NCBI GenBank assembly: GCA_034770075.1
Contig: CM068383.1
Location: 38,955,222-39,019,221 of the forward strand
From: Aralia elata
Lineage: Eukaryota > Streptophyta > Magnoliopsida > Apiales > Araliaceae
Length of the DNA stretch: 64,000 nucleotides
Direction: 5' to 3'
Shown here: piece by piece, positions 1-10,739 of the stretch
Layout of the letters: each line of letters starts with the position of its first letter
Position numbering within the stretch: the stretch's first letter is position 1
Program-made: the position numbers and the translations under genes
Notes under the pieces: model-generated
Database searches by the model: none
The model's input: only the letters and a program-made list of their open reading frames with translations
What the model was told of the DNA's origin: nothing

Positions 1-1690
1 TTGCTTGTCCTCAAGCAAAACACACAAACTATAAAAATTAAACATTTCTAAATAAAAACTATCTTGAGCAATGAGTCAATAAGCTAACCAATGGTCTCAA
101 AGCATAAACACAAAAAAATTCAAGGAAACTTTCAAAACGTTGCAAGTCTAGAATTACAATTAGTTAGTCATAGTTTGCTTTAGGTCCCTTCCGTGTGTGT
201 GTGAGTACCCAATAGCACTAAACCAATCAAGCTCGGATGAAGCTATGTAACCACATTACCTTATGACATAATCAAAATAAACTCCGAAATAACATGCATA
301 ACACATCACTCAATACAAAGGTATACAAATCACAATTTCCAAAAATTTGAAATCAAAAGACTCTAGGTAAGTGCATTTTATGCTCCATCTTATTCTAAGT
401 CTACTCTTGTGGGTGAGTGCGTTTAACGCTCCATCTCAACTCAACACAAGATTTGATATAAAAAACTTTCTTTCTTTAATCACAATTATAAGAGAGTGCG
501 TTTTACGCTCTATCTCTCCTACGCATGTGTCCATGAGTGAGTGCGTTTTACGCTCCATCTCACTCACCACATGACCAACAAATCAAACACAACAAATTTG
601 GACACCTTGCTTCCAGTGATGTTTAAACGAGTTCTAGAGTTTATAGATATTTCCCATAAGCATTCGGTTATAAAAGCCTTCACTAAGCACACAACTAGCT
701 TAATACTCATGGGTAGGTGCAAAAGCGTGAAAGGACGCATAAGCAAAACAATAACCAACAATAATGATTAAGCACAAGGACAAAGCAATATTTATCCATT
801 TTCTATGAGTTAGAATCAATTCAATCAAGTTCTTATCATAGACCATGAATTGTAGTTCAAATCAAATTAAAACAATGCTCAAGAGACACATCCTAAAAAT
901 AATTTTTTTTTCATAATAAACAAACATTAAAATTACACAAATAACTAACACATGCTATGTAGCTATGATGTCAATGTTATATGATCCACCCCCAAACTCA
1001 AAGTGAACAATGTCCTCATTGTTTATAAGATAAAGAAATGAAAACTGAGAACTTCCCTGATTAGCCAAGCGTCATGCTCGACCATAGCCTTCTAAACATT
1101 TGAGTCTAAAGGGTGGATAAACTGGTAACGGTTATGGCTCAGAAACATAGATTGGGGCAACATTCGGATAATAACCAAGCAATTCCTTACCAAACAATGC
1201 TCAATCAGGCCAACTTTCTTTTAGACAATTCGTTCACTACGTGATGTGCACTGACTGAAATTCTTCATCAAATACCTCCCCCAAACTCAGTTTCAACAAA
1301 AATTGCTAAGTTATTGTAATATTCAATCAAATCATAGCAATGAATAACCCAAAATCCTCCAATTGAGCCAACACAAACTCAATTGGGCAACCAATCTAAA
1401 TTTATGCAAATTTGACAGTGCATGATTACCCAATACAAATCCAACTACAACAGTTTAACTAACCAAGAATACCATCACAATTGACAAATTTATTTTACTT
1501 GTATGCAAAAATTGGAGTGAGTTCCTTGTTTTGTGTTGGCAAAAGAAGTTGTTTGATGTTACCTTCAATTTGGAGATGAATACTTTTGAATGCTCAGTGG
1601 GTTGTGATGAATCCATATGGGAGAGGGGAAGAATGAGTTTGGAAGTGTGAATGACAATACAATCCGGCTTAGGAAGAATTTTTTATTTTT
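1..1690 (-). mobile_element. Tat/Athila-like Gypsy 3' region, inverted fragment
   Basis: Read on the minus strand, this is the non-coding 3' part of a Ty3/Gypsy element. A polypurine tract (GTTTGGGGGTGG type) lies at about 987-998, preceded by GAGGACATTG, and a second conserved block (GAGGACAAGC) lies at the window edge. Positions 1-1003 are the reverse complement of 2877-3886 in the plus-strand remnant. The stretch 1004-1690 has no counterpart elsewhere in the window and no open frame of note; it should be sequence just upstream of the first tract. Assignment to Tat/Athila rests on the GAGGACAAGC...TTTGGGGG signature. The left end is cut by the window. Confidence 0.6.
368..555. repeat. Four GAGTGCGTTTTACGCTC-type palindromes (left arm)
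   Basis: Imperfect palindromes of about 17 bases lie at about 368-386, 415-432, 494-510 and 539-555, each followed by CCATCT or TATCT. Core form GAGTGCGTTTTACGCTC: arms GAGYGCG and CGCTC around an A/T centre. The same four-copy series occurs in opposite orientation at about 3325-3512 in the right arm. They sit in the non-coding 3' region just before the LTR. Confidence 0.75.
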
Positions 1691-2876
1691 ATTTTTAGCT
1701 CGGTTCGCCGGGGCGAGAAAATCATGCCTTGTGAGCTCGCCGGGGCAAGAATTCTTAGGCCAAAAAGCTCGCCGGGGCGAGCTCGTCGCGGCCAGAAGCA
1801 GATTTTTCAGGTTTTTTGGTCATTTTGGGGGTGCTAAGCTAGGTTTACTCACACCTAACACATATAACATATCCAGGGGCTCGAAAATAGGCAGTGACAC
1901 TTGTGGAGGCTGCACATACACATCAAAATTGAAGAGTAATGGGTTGCAATACAAGGAAATTCTAGCAAAATCAAAGGATTAATTGAGGAAAGGAGTACCA
2001 AATCAAGGAGGAAAGCTAGGAATCATCAACCCTCAAGCAAGCAACATATGAATATCTTCAAATTGGGTTCTATCATTTCTACTTTCCCTTTGATTTTGTA
2101 TTTCAACATGATGTATAAATTGAATATGATGTTATTTGTAGTTACCATGAACTAGAACTAATTTTCTAAGATTTCAATGGAACCCAATACATAGTTTGAA
2201 TTGAATGCTCTCTCTTTGATGTTGGTTAATTATTTGTGATTGGATATCATAATTTGTGCTTTATATATTAATTACCTTGCTAGTAATTACCTTGGGAACT
2301 TATATGGAATTGAGAGAGGAAGTATAGGTTGAGACCTTGTTATGATATCATGTGAAAATTAGATATTCTTATGGGTAATTTATGAAATTAAGTGACGTGT
2401 GTTTTATTTATTACCCTCATGAATGGATAATTTGATTGTATTTAGGATAGAGATATACCTAAATACCACATGTATCCATTTGAGAATACTTGCTTAATGA
2501 TTCCTATTGCGAAAGTTGGTAATTGATAGGATGATTAATGAGATTTGGTGACACGTGTCTTATTAATTATTCTTGATATGAGATTCTTGCTAGTGTATAA
2601 AATAGAGATATATCTATACACCGTAATGGGGAATACGTATTTGACCATCGAGAGAGGCTTAGACATACTTGTGATTTCTCGGGTAACAATCCTTGTGATT
2701 TAACTAGTTGAAAAAAGAGAGTTAGGATATTCAAGTGAAGTGTTGGGAGAAATTGTGATCTTAGACTTGTTAATATTAGATTTCATTTTATTAAAGCTTT
2801 CCATAGTTCTTTGATTATTTGTCATCTTCCTTAATGCAAAACAACAAAAACAATCATCGCTTGTTTAAATAAGATT
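1690..2876 (+). mobile_element. Truncated LTR copy, Tat/Athila-like family
   Basis: This segment aligns with 4450-5670 of the complete-looking LTR downstream: both share the CTCGCCGGGGCGAG cluster, the GTGCTAAGCTAGGTT block and the long AACATGATGTATAAATTGAA stretch. It lacks the first roughly 550 bases of the LTR and stops about 120 bases before the LTR end, at AAGATTGAG, where it joins 3' non-coding sequence. It is probably the 5' LTR of an element that lost all its coding interior. Confidence 0.65.
1704..1792. repeat. CTCGCCGGGGCGAG palindrome cluster
   Basis: Three near-palindromic GC-rich boxes (about 1704-1717, 1735-1748, 1770-1783, the last followed by CTCGTCGCGG) stand in otherwise AT-rich LTR sequence, separated by 15-25 bases. 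The matching place in the downstream LTR (4459-4560) has the same boxes. Confidence 0.8.
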
Positions 2877-3900
2877 GAGTTTGGGGGTGGATTATATAGC
2901 ATTGGCATTATAGTTACATAACATATGTTAGTTATTTATGCAATTTAATGTTTGTTTGCTATTTTGAAAAAATAAATTTTTTTTTAAGACGTGTCTCTTG
3001 AGCATTGTTTTAATTTGATTTGAACTACAATCATGGTCTATGATAAGAACTTAATTGAATTGATTCTAACTCATGGAAAACGGATAAATGTTGCTTAGTC
3101 TTTGTGCTTAATCATTATTGTTGGTTATTGTTTTGCGTATGCGTCCTTTCACTCTTTTGCACCTACCCATGAGTATTGAGCTAGTTGTATGCTTAGTGAA
3201 GGCTTTTATAACCGAATGCTTGTGGGAAATATCTATAAACTCTAGAACTCATTTAAACATCACTCGAAACAAGGTGTCCAAATTTGTTGTGTTTGAATTG
3301 ATGGTCATGTGGTGAGCTGAGATGGAGCGTAAAACGCACTCACTCATGGACACATGCTTAGGGGAGATAGAACATAAGACGTACTCTCCTATAATTTGAT
3401 GAGAAAAGAAAGAAAGTTTTTTATATCAAACCTTGTGTTGAGTTGATATGGAGCGTAAAACGCACTCACCCACAAGAGTAGACTTAGGATTAGATAGAGC
3501 ATAAAATGCACTTACCTAAAGTCCTTTGATTTCATATTTTTGGAAATTGTGATTTGTATACCTTTGTATTGAGTGGTGTGTTAAGCATGTTGTTTTGGGG
3601 TGTATTTTGATTATTTCATAAGGTAATGTGGTTGCATAGCTTCATTCGAGCTTGATTGGTTTAGTGCTATTGGGTACTCACACACACACGGAAGGGACCT
3701 AAAGCAAGCTATGACTAGCTAATTGTAATTCTAGACCTGCAACGTTTTGAAAGTTTCCTTGAGTTTTCATGTGTTTATGGTTTGAGACCATTGTTTAAAC
3801 TTATTAACTCATTGCTCAAGATAGGTTTTATTTAGAAATGATTAATTCTTATAGTTTGTGTGTTTTGCTTGAGGACAAGCAAAGGTTTAAGTTTGGGGGT
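2877..3900 (+). mobile_element. 3' non-coding region between two polypurine tracts
   Basis: The segment starts at a first tract (GAGTTTGGGGGTGG, about 2877-2890) and ends at a second (AAGTTTGGGGGT, about 3889-3900) directly before the LTR. It is the right arm of the inverted repeat and carries the second set of GAGCGTAAAACGCACTC palindromes (3325-3341, 3366-3388 degenerate, 3451-3467, 3496-3512). No coding potential is seen; a short open stretch at 3118-3315 mirrors one on the other arm and is not a gene. Confidence 0.6.
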
Positions 3901-5797
3901 ATTCGATGAATGTGTTTTATATACACAAATTAGGTACTTTTAGCCTTAATAATTTGTAAGTCTTTAGCTATTTCGTTTGGTTTTATGTGTTTTCATCTTA
4001 TTGTTGTGTAATGTAGTTTTGGAGTACTTTTATATGTATTTGTGTGCTTTTATGTGTTTTTACGTTGTTTTGTAGGTATTGAAATAAAGCCCCCTTGGAT
4101 CGATGCGTTTTTGGCTTGAATCTAGCATTCCCGCTGCTTGTTTCTCAGTTTGACCCATGATGTAATCCGAATCTCTCAAAACTCAAAGAACAAAAGTTGT
4201 AGATTTTGATCTTAGCTTTCCAGAACATCCATAATCATCCATTTTGAAGTTCGTATGAGAGAGTTATGGTCATTTTACCATCGGAGTTTGCAGGAAATTT
4301 ACACAGCAGTTGCTTCGGGCTCCATTTGAGCCTTGGTCCGGCCATTATCTCGACGAGCTCTAGTAATGAAAGTTGTAGAGCTATTTCTTAGCTTTCCATA
4401 GCCTACTTAAACGCCTAAATCTGAGTTCAGACGAAGAAGTTATGACTATTTTACCTGAGCTCGCCGGGGCGGGAATTTCCTACACAAATTCCTCGTCGCG
4501 GCGAGGGCTCGCCGGGGCGAGAAAACGTAGGCCAAAATCCTCGCCGGGGCGAGCTCGCCTGTAGCAGAAAGCTAAAATGTGCGGGATTTTGGTCCAATTT
4601 GGTGTGTTAAGCTAGGTTAGGCATCTAGGGGGTTTATACTAACAGATGAGGCACGAAATAGGAATAATAGAAGATAGAAATTAGCAACTCTAGGGAGAGG
4701 AGGCTACACAATACATCAAATTAGAGGGCCAAAGTGCTAAAATCAAGCTAAATCAAGCAAGGCCAAAGAGCTAAAGCATCAAGGATTGCAAAACCATGGA
4801 GGAGAAGCTAGGGTTCATCATCAATCCATCAAACATCATATGAAAATCTACAAAAGTGGTTTTATCTCTAGTTTTCCCTTCTATTTTGTAATCCAACATG
4901 ATGTATAAATTGAATATGATGTTATTTGTAGTTACCATGACCTAGAACTTGTTTTCTAAGATTTCAATGGAACTCAATACATAGTTTGAATTGAATGCTC
5001 TTTCTTTGATGTTGGTTAATTATTTGTGATTGGATATCATAATTTGTGCTTTATATATTAATTACCTAGCTAGTAATTACCTTGGTAACTTATATGGAAT
5101 TGAGAGAGGAAGTATAGGTTGAGACCTTGTTATGATATCATGTGAAAATTAGATATTCTTATGGGTAATTTATGAAATTATGTGACGTGTGTTTTATTTA
5201 TTACCCTCATGAATGGATAATTTGATTGTATTTAGGATAAACATACACCTAAATACCACATGTATCCATTGGAGAATCCATGCTTAATGATTTCTATTGC
5301 GAAAGTTGGTAATTGATGGAGTAGTTAATGAGGTTTTGTGACATACACCTTACTAATTGTTCTTGATATGAGAATCTTGCTAGTGTGTAGAATAGAGATA
5401 TATCTATACACCGTAATGGGGAATACGTATTTGACCATCGAGAGAGGCTTAGACATACTTGTGATTTCTCGGGTAACAATCCTTGTGATTTAACTAGTTG
5501 AAAAGAGAGAGTTAGGATATTTAAATGAAGTGTTAGGGGAAATTGCAATCTTAGACTTATTAATATTAGATTTCATTATATTAAAGCTTTTCATAGTTTT
5601 TTGATTATTTGTTATCTTCATTAATGCAAAACAACAAAAATAATTATCATTTGTTTAAATAAGATTGAGATGATAAAAGATTAATATTTGGAAAAGACTA
5701 GTAACAATTCCTCGTGGGATCGATACTCTACTTACTCTTTATTACTTGTTGACCGCGTATACTTGCGCGTTAATTGTCGTTATATAAATCGGACAAC
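3900..5797 (+). mobile_element. 3' LTR, Tat/Athila-like family
   Basis: The LTR begins right after the polypurine tract (ATTCGATGAATGTG) and ends with a GGGATCGATACTCTACTTAC block typical of the 3' end of this LTR class, about 100 bases before the junction near 5797. The GC-box cluster lies at 4459-4560. Downstream of 5797 the sequence is family C, so this element appears inserted in, or recombined with, the family C LTR. No target-site duplication can be tested because the left side lies outside the window. Confidence 0.65.
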
Positions 5798-6271
5798 ATG
5801 TAGCACGTTACCTTCTCATTTTATTAAAACAATTATATTCTCATTAATTTCTTATTTTAATTAAATAAATCACTCACATTATTATGAAATTTAATTCACA
5901 ATAATTTCTATTGTCCACAAAACATAACAATCAAATTATATTATTTTATAATATAATTTTTAACTTACTAATATTCAATAAATATCTTCTTCTTTTTAAC
6001 AATTTCCTTCATTTTATTCAATGGTTTAATTAACTATTAAACCTTGTTTCCCAAATACACGAATATATAATTCTCTTTACATCAAATCATATTTTTCACA
6101 ATATATATATCACATATATACACATACTCAAAAACTCAAAACGTCTCGTAATAAGAATTTTATTTATTCAATTCTTATTTAATAATTTATAAAAATCTGG
6201 GTTGTCACATCCTTCCCTCCTTATAAGGATTCCGTCCTCGGAATCAACGAAACCTCCCTTACTCGGTTTTC

Positions 6272-6353
6272 ACTAAATCTCTTTCACAATTATTGTTGAG
6301 TAACTTCAACGCACTAAATCTCTTTCACAATTATCGTTGAATAACTTCAACGC
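6272..6353. repeat. 41-bp tandem duplication
   Basis: ACTAAATCTCTTTCACAATT and what follows is repeated twice with period 41 (6272-6312 and 6313-6353, few differences). The corresponding place in family C copy 2 (about 58737-58790) has one copy, so the duplication is specific to this locus. Confidence 0.8.
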
Positions 6354-7213
6354 ATTACCTTAGTGTAGGTTTTATTTCATCACCTTCACTTAAACTTGAA
6401 ACACTCCGAGTATTATACATTCTTTAATCCTTTAACGCATTCACTTCCTTTCTCCAAGGATCATTGCATAACATACTCATTGTAATCATTTAATATCCTG
6501 ATTTAGCATTGCATAAATATTCGGGATATCACATTCACCCCTTCTTCTAAGAATTTCGTCCTCAAAATTTTAATTTACTAATATTCGTTCCTTCCATTTA
6601 TAAAAATGGACTTTACGTTAATCTCTACGTATTCATTGGGTTCTACACCAATTTCTTTCTGTAAGGATCTTTCTAAGATCGTTGCATTCTTCTCATCTTC
6701 CTCTTCTAAAAAAAAATTCTCATCATTAGTCATCATCAACTAAATTTATCTCTTTTCTTTCAGGAATTTCATTCCTTTCTTGGATTTATTATAATGTGTT
6801 TAACTTACTCATCAACACATGCCACATTCTACGACTTACCCGTTCTTAAGGAATATTTTCCTTTCCACTTCCACCTTTCAAAAGAATAAGAATCTTCCAC
6901 AATTATTCAATAATTGGGAAGCAGTATGAATAACTCAGGAATTTAAAGATTCATTCAAAACTTTTATATCATGCTGAGGAGTCGTAAAGACTTGAACCTT
7001 GTCCTAGGTTAACAGATATTTCTACTGTAACCTTTAACTGTCAAAAGACTATGGACCATCTCTTCTCGTACTCCAGGTGATCAGCCCTTCGTACTATGTA
7101 TTGTGCACATACATATTAACGTTATTGCGTAGCCCCCATTACAGGGTTGGTTCACCTCAGACTTAATACAAATTCCATAACTCAATCAACATTCTTCATT
7201 CAACGAATGTAGT

Positions 7214-9289
7214 TGTCGACGCCGGGTTTTCACCTCTGATGCGATCATTTGTCCTTTTCCGATTTTGGCCTTTTGATTAGGTGATTTTGGGGAAAAGGGT
7301 CGGCTTGAGTGTCGACGGGGTTTTGAAAGATCGTTTTTTATGATGAGCCAATTAACCAGAGTCGCCAGTTGGTATTTTTGAAATGGATGTACCAACTCAT
7401 CCGAGTTTCGTTTTCGTAATCGCTGGCTCATATGTGACTCCGAATTAATTGGTCTGCGAACCGAGATTCATAGAGTTCGGGGGCTTGTTTAAGCGAGGGG
7501 AAGGTGTTAGGCACCCCCCCCGACTTCCGTGAAACACGGTTACCGCAATCTTGATGCTTTCCTATCCTTTAATTCTCGAATGTGTATGTATATGCGCGTG
7601 TGTGCGTGTGTGCCTATGTGAATATTGTGGTGAGTTTGTATAAAAGAATCATTTGGATTTTTAGGGAGAGTCGTGCTTTGATTGGAGAACGCTTCGGAAT
7701 GTCTTTTCGGCATACACGAGAAAGCTTTATGAGAAAGGTTTGATTTTAATTGTCAAAAACTATGAGATTTTCATTAGGTGTCGTTTTGGCAAAACAAGAG
7801 TTTTCTAAACCTTCGTCAAAATAGGAATCGAGATCTATACGTTGCTTTCGTAAATACCATGATGGGCAACTTCTAGGATCTCTTTCACCCTATGCACCAA
7901 GGTTTAATAAAACATTACTTATTTTATAAAACCATTTTGGTGATGTTTGAAAGCGATTTTTCTTTAGCCTTCTCGTTAAATAGGAATCGACATTCATTAG
8001 CATTCCCAAATTTTAGCCTCGTGATTCTAATAACCTAGTTTGATTGATTTTATGAAAATCTTATCGTTTAGCTTTGAAATCAATTTCATCTCATAAATCA
8101 AATCAAGCGTAAACATGCGTCGGGGCTATTCATGGGCATGTAAGCCATCAACATAACCCCAAACGCCTACAATCACAAGTTTCACTATTTCGGGGCCTTA
8201 AACACGATTCTTGCCTTGGCGTCGTTTTAAGGCCCGACGATTACATATTTACAATGAAAGGTACATCGAATTTATTACATATATCAAACGATGTCCATCA
8301 TCGGATTTGGACCACGGGGTCGCGCTCCTAGGCTCACATCCAAAATCGCTATACACCCACAAGATCCTAAAAATAACAATCTAAATAAACTATGCATAAT
8401 ACATCATTACAACGAGCTAAAATTCACCAAATGGATATCATCGGGCCATTAGGAAGAATTTCGTTCCAATTGGAACCCTCACTAATAGCCCTCAATCCAA
8501 GGATTCACGACAATATACAAGAACAACTACATTTAATATAATTCGAATGACAAAAAGCTTAACAAAAAATGGTAAAACAACATGCTATAACAAACGGTTT
8601 TTTCACCTTGCAAATGATCCTCACAATATATATGAATTTGTGTATTGAGTAGAGTAGAAAATATGAGATGTAATCTCACAACATTGGTACAATTCCTCAC
8701 TCTTTTCACTCTTTTTCTTTCCTAATTGCTCTTGTTTTTGCTGCTGTTTTTTCCCATTTCCGAGCTGCTGGTTGCTGTTTTTCCTTCTTCTTCCCTCAAA
8801 ACTGCTCAACCTTCGGCAGGAAATGAGCTGAAATAGCCTGGCCAAAGCCAGCCGCAGATTGATCTGCGGCTGGCCGCAGATCAATCTGCGGCTGGCTGGC
8901 CCACCTCCCATCGCACTCAGCTGGTTTCCTGGTTTCGAGTCCCGTGCGCACCACCATTATTTTAATCGTTTGGCCGCAGATCAATCCGCGGCTGGGTGGG
9001 CTGATTTTCTCATTTTCCGAACCGCACCTCGTTTCTCGTGTCGCGACGTCGGTTTTCGCCGACAGGCTTGTATTTTGCAGTCCGGGAATCACTAGGAGAC
9101 GTGCCACATCATTCGGGCATGCCCATTTCGGACGGCCTTGCTGTCACGTCGATTTTGATTTGCAAATCGTTGCGGTGACGTCGAGTGTTCGTTCCGGTGC
9201 CCATCCCTTGCTCTCGCAGGCCGGCCCAATGGACGAATTTGCCCTCCTGTCATGGTCAGTATAGGAAGTGCAAAAATTGGGTGTCTACA
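7214..9289 (-). mobile_element. Family F solo LTR with target-site duplication
   Basis: A 2,076-bp insertion with TG...CA ends (TGTCGAC...GTCTACA) flanked by the direct repeat GTAGT at 7209-7213 and 9290-9294. The unoccupied site is visible at about 53600-53610 in family C copy 2, where ACGAACGTAGTCAT runs uninterrupted. On the minus strand it would start TGTAGACACCC, the usual form of such LTRs. A purine-rich stretch (minus, about 8790-8660) resembles a transcribed leader. No polyprotein motif, PBS or second LTR is seen, so a solo LTR is the simplest reading. Overlapping short frames near 8600-9340 follow from GC-rich repeats and are not genes. Confidence 0.8.
8851..8994. repeat. CCGCAGATCAATCTGCGG palindrome cluster
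   Basis: Three copies of an 18-base near-perfect palindrome: about 8852-8869, 8874-8891 (the first two almost adjacent) and 8973-8990 (with one change, ATCCGCGG). All lie in the family F LTR, which is AT-rich elsewhere. A weaker relation (GCCGCATGTACACTTGCGGT) lies near 17190 in the second F fragment. Confidence 0.85.
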
Positions 9290-9719
9290 GTAGTCATAAT
9301 TTGACATTGTCGTCTCATACATGTAACATATATAAAACACATCATGCTTTTACATCATATGATTAAGACAGTTAATCAATTAATTCACATAACATATAGG
9401 AACTGAAAGACTTGCCTGGTTCGTAGTTTACCAATTACCATAACCAGCTTATATTTATCTGCGCTTCATGTATCCTACACGATATATATAATCATGTACA
9501 TCATTATTAGCCACATAGCAACACTTAGTACTAATTCTACTTAACATTTCATAATCCGTCATTTTAATACGTTCCACTTTAATCGACACTTAACCCTTAG
9601 CTAAGTCTTAAACTTTGCTTTATATTAGATGTATAATGTTTATAAGTAAACCTTGTATAGGGTAACATAGCATGACCAAAAGAAAAAGAATTAAAAATAA
9701 GAAAATTTTTATTTTCAAG

Positions 9720-9803
9720 AATTCCCGCCGGGGCGAGAAAATTACTACACAAAACTCTCGTCGGGGCGAGAAAATATAGTTCAGTGAGCTCGCCGGGGCG
9801 AGA
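9720..9803. repeat. CTCGCCGGGGCGAG cluster in family C LTR copy 1
   Basis: Boxes at about 9727-9740, 9762-9775 and 9789-9802 separated by AT-rich spacers; then a partial TGCAGTTCGCGAA palindrome near 9822. Copy 2 has four boxes at 54041-54150. Confidence 0.85.
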
Positions 9804-10739
9804 CTCCTGAATTCCAGTTTCTGCAGTTCGCGAATCAGTGCGATTCCAGATCAAAATTTCCCAATTTCTTCATTTTATCAACAAATTAGACATACCCAAG
9901 TATTATAATCTTTGTAGAATCAATACCCAATTTTGATCATGAAACAAACCATATATATACAATACAAATAAAGTCCAATTCGTTATCTTTTAGAACATAA
10001 CCCAAATTTGATTATTAGAAAATCTATAATAGAGGGTATATAACAGATTATATACATAAGAAACTGTAACGAATGCGATTTTTGTGAATAAATAAAAATA
10101 TTTATTGAATTATATAAATATTTTTATTAATTTATTTATGGAGTAAAATAAATAATTTATAAAGTTATGGTGAAAGAATTTATGTTAAATGCTATTTAAA
10201 TATGATTTGATATGCTTATTCTAATTTAATTTAATAATTAAATTAGATGATTAAATGATTTATTTGAATAAAGGATTTATTTGAATAGGATAATTTATTT
10301 GGTGTTATTGTTATTGGTTAAATAGAATTATTAATTAAAGTTTAATTGAATTTATTTAATAATAAGTTTAATTAAATTAAAATTGTGACAATTAAAACTA
10401 TATAGTAAAATGGATTATTAAAATAAATGGAGAAAATGTTTTATTTAGATAAACCAAACAAGGCCTTGTGACCCTTGGTAAAAAAAATGGATTATTTTCT
10501 TTGGTTCAACCAAACAAAGCCTAACTCTTGATTTCTTTAACCGATTAACTTAAAAGTTAAGTACGTTAAAAAGATTGTCAGTTGTTTCTAAGCTTAAAGA
10601 AGAGAGAGCAGAGCTTTGAGAGTTTAGAAAAAATTAAGAGTTTGAGAGAATAGAGAGAAATTGAGAGAGAAGTTTGGAGATTGGAGAGAAGAATTCTAAA
10701 ATCAAAGGAGAATTAATCAAGTTTTCTAAGCAATAGAAG

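Larger units (their letters stand above)
1..3886. repeat. Inverted repeat, two arms of about 1 kb
   Basis: Left arm about 1-1003, right arm about 2877-3886, separated by about 1.87 kb. The arms match over their whole length with scattered substitutions; for example CTTGAGGACAAGC near 3870 matches its reverse complement at the window start, and the GGGGGTGGAT tract at 2885 matches 980-996. The arrangement is best explained by two elements of one family lying in opposite orientation. A read-through transcript could fold into a long hairpin. Confidence 0.8.

Noticed and set aside
1617..1982. 121-codon plus-strand frame
   Set aside because: It spans the junction and the GC-box cluster of a truncated LTR; the matching LTR downstream does not keep the frame.
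8621..9340. Six overlapping frames of 78-106 codons on both strands
   Set aside because: They follow from the GC-rich palindromic part of the F LTR; no family resemblance and no conservation in the second F fragment.
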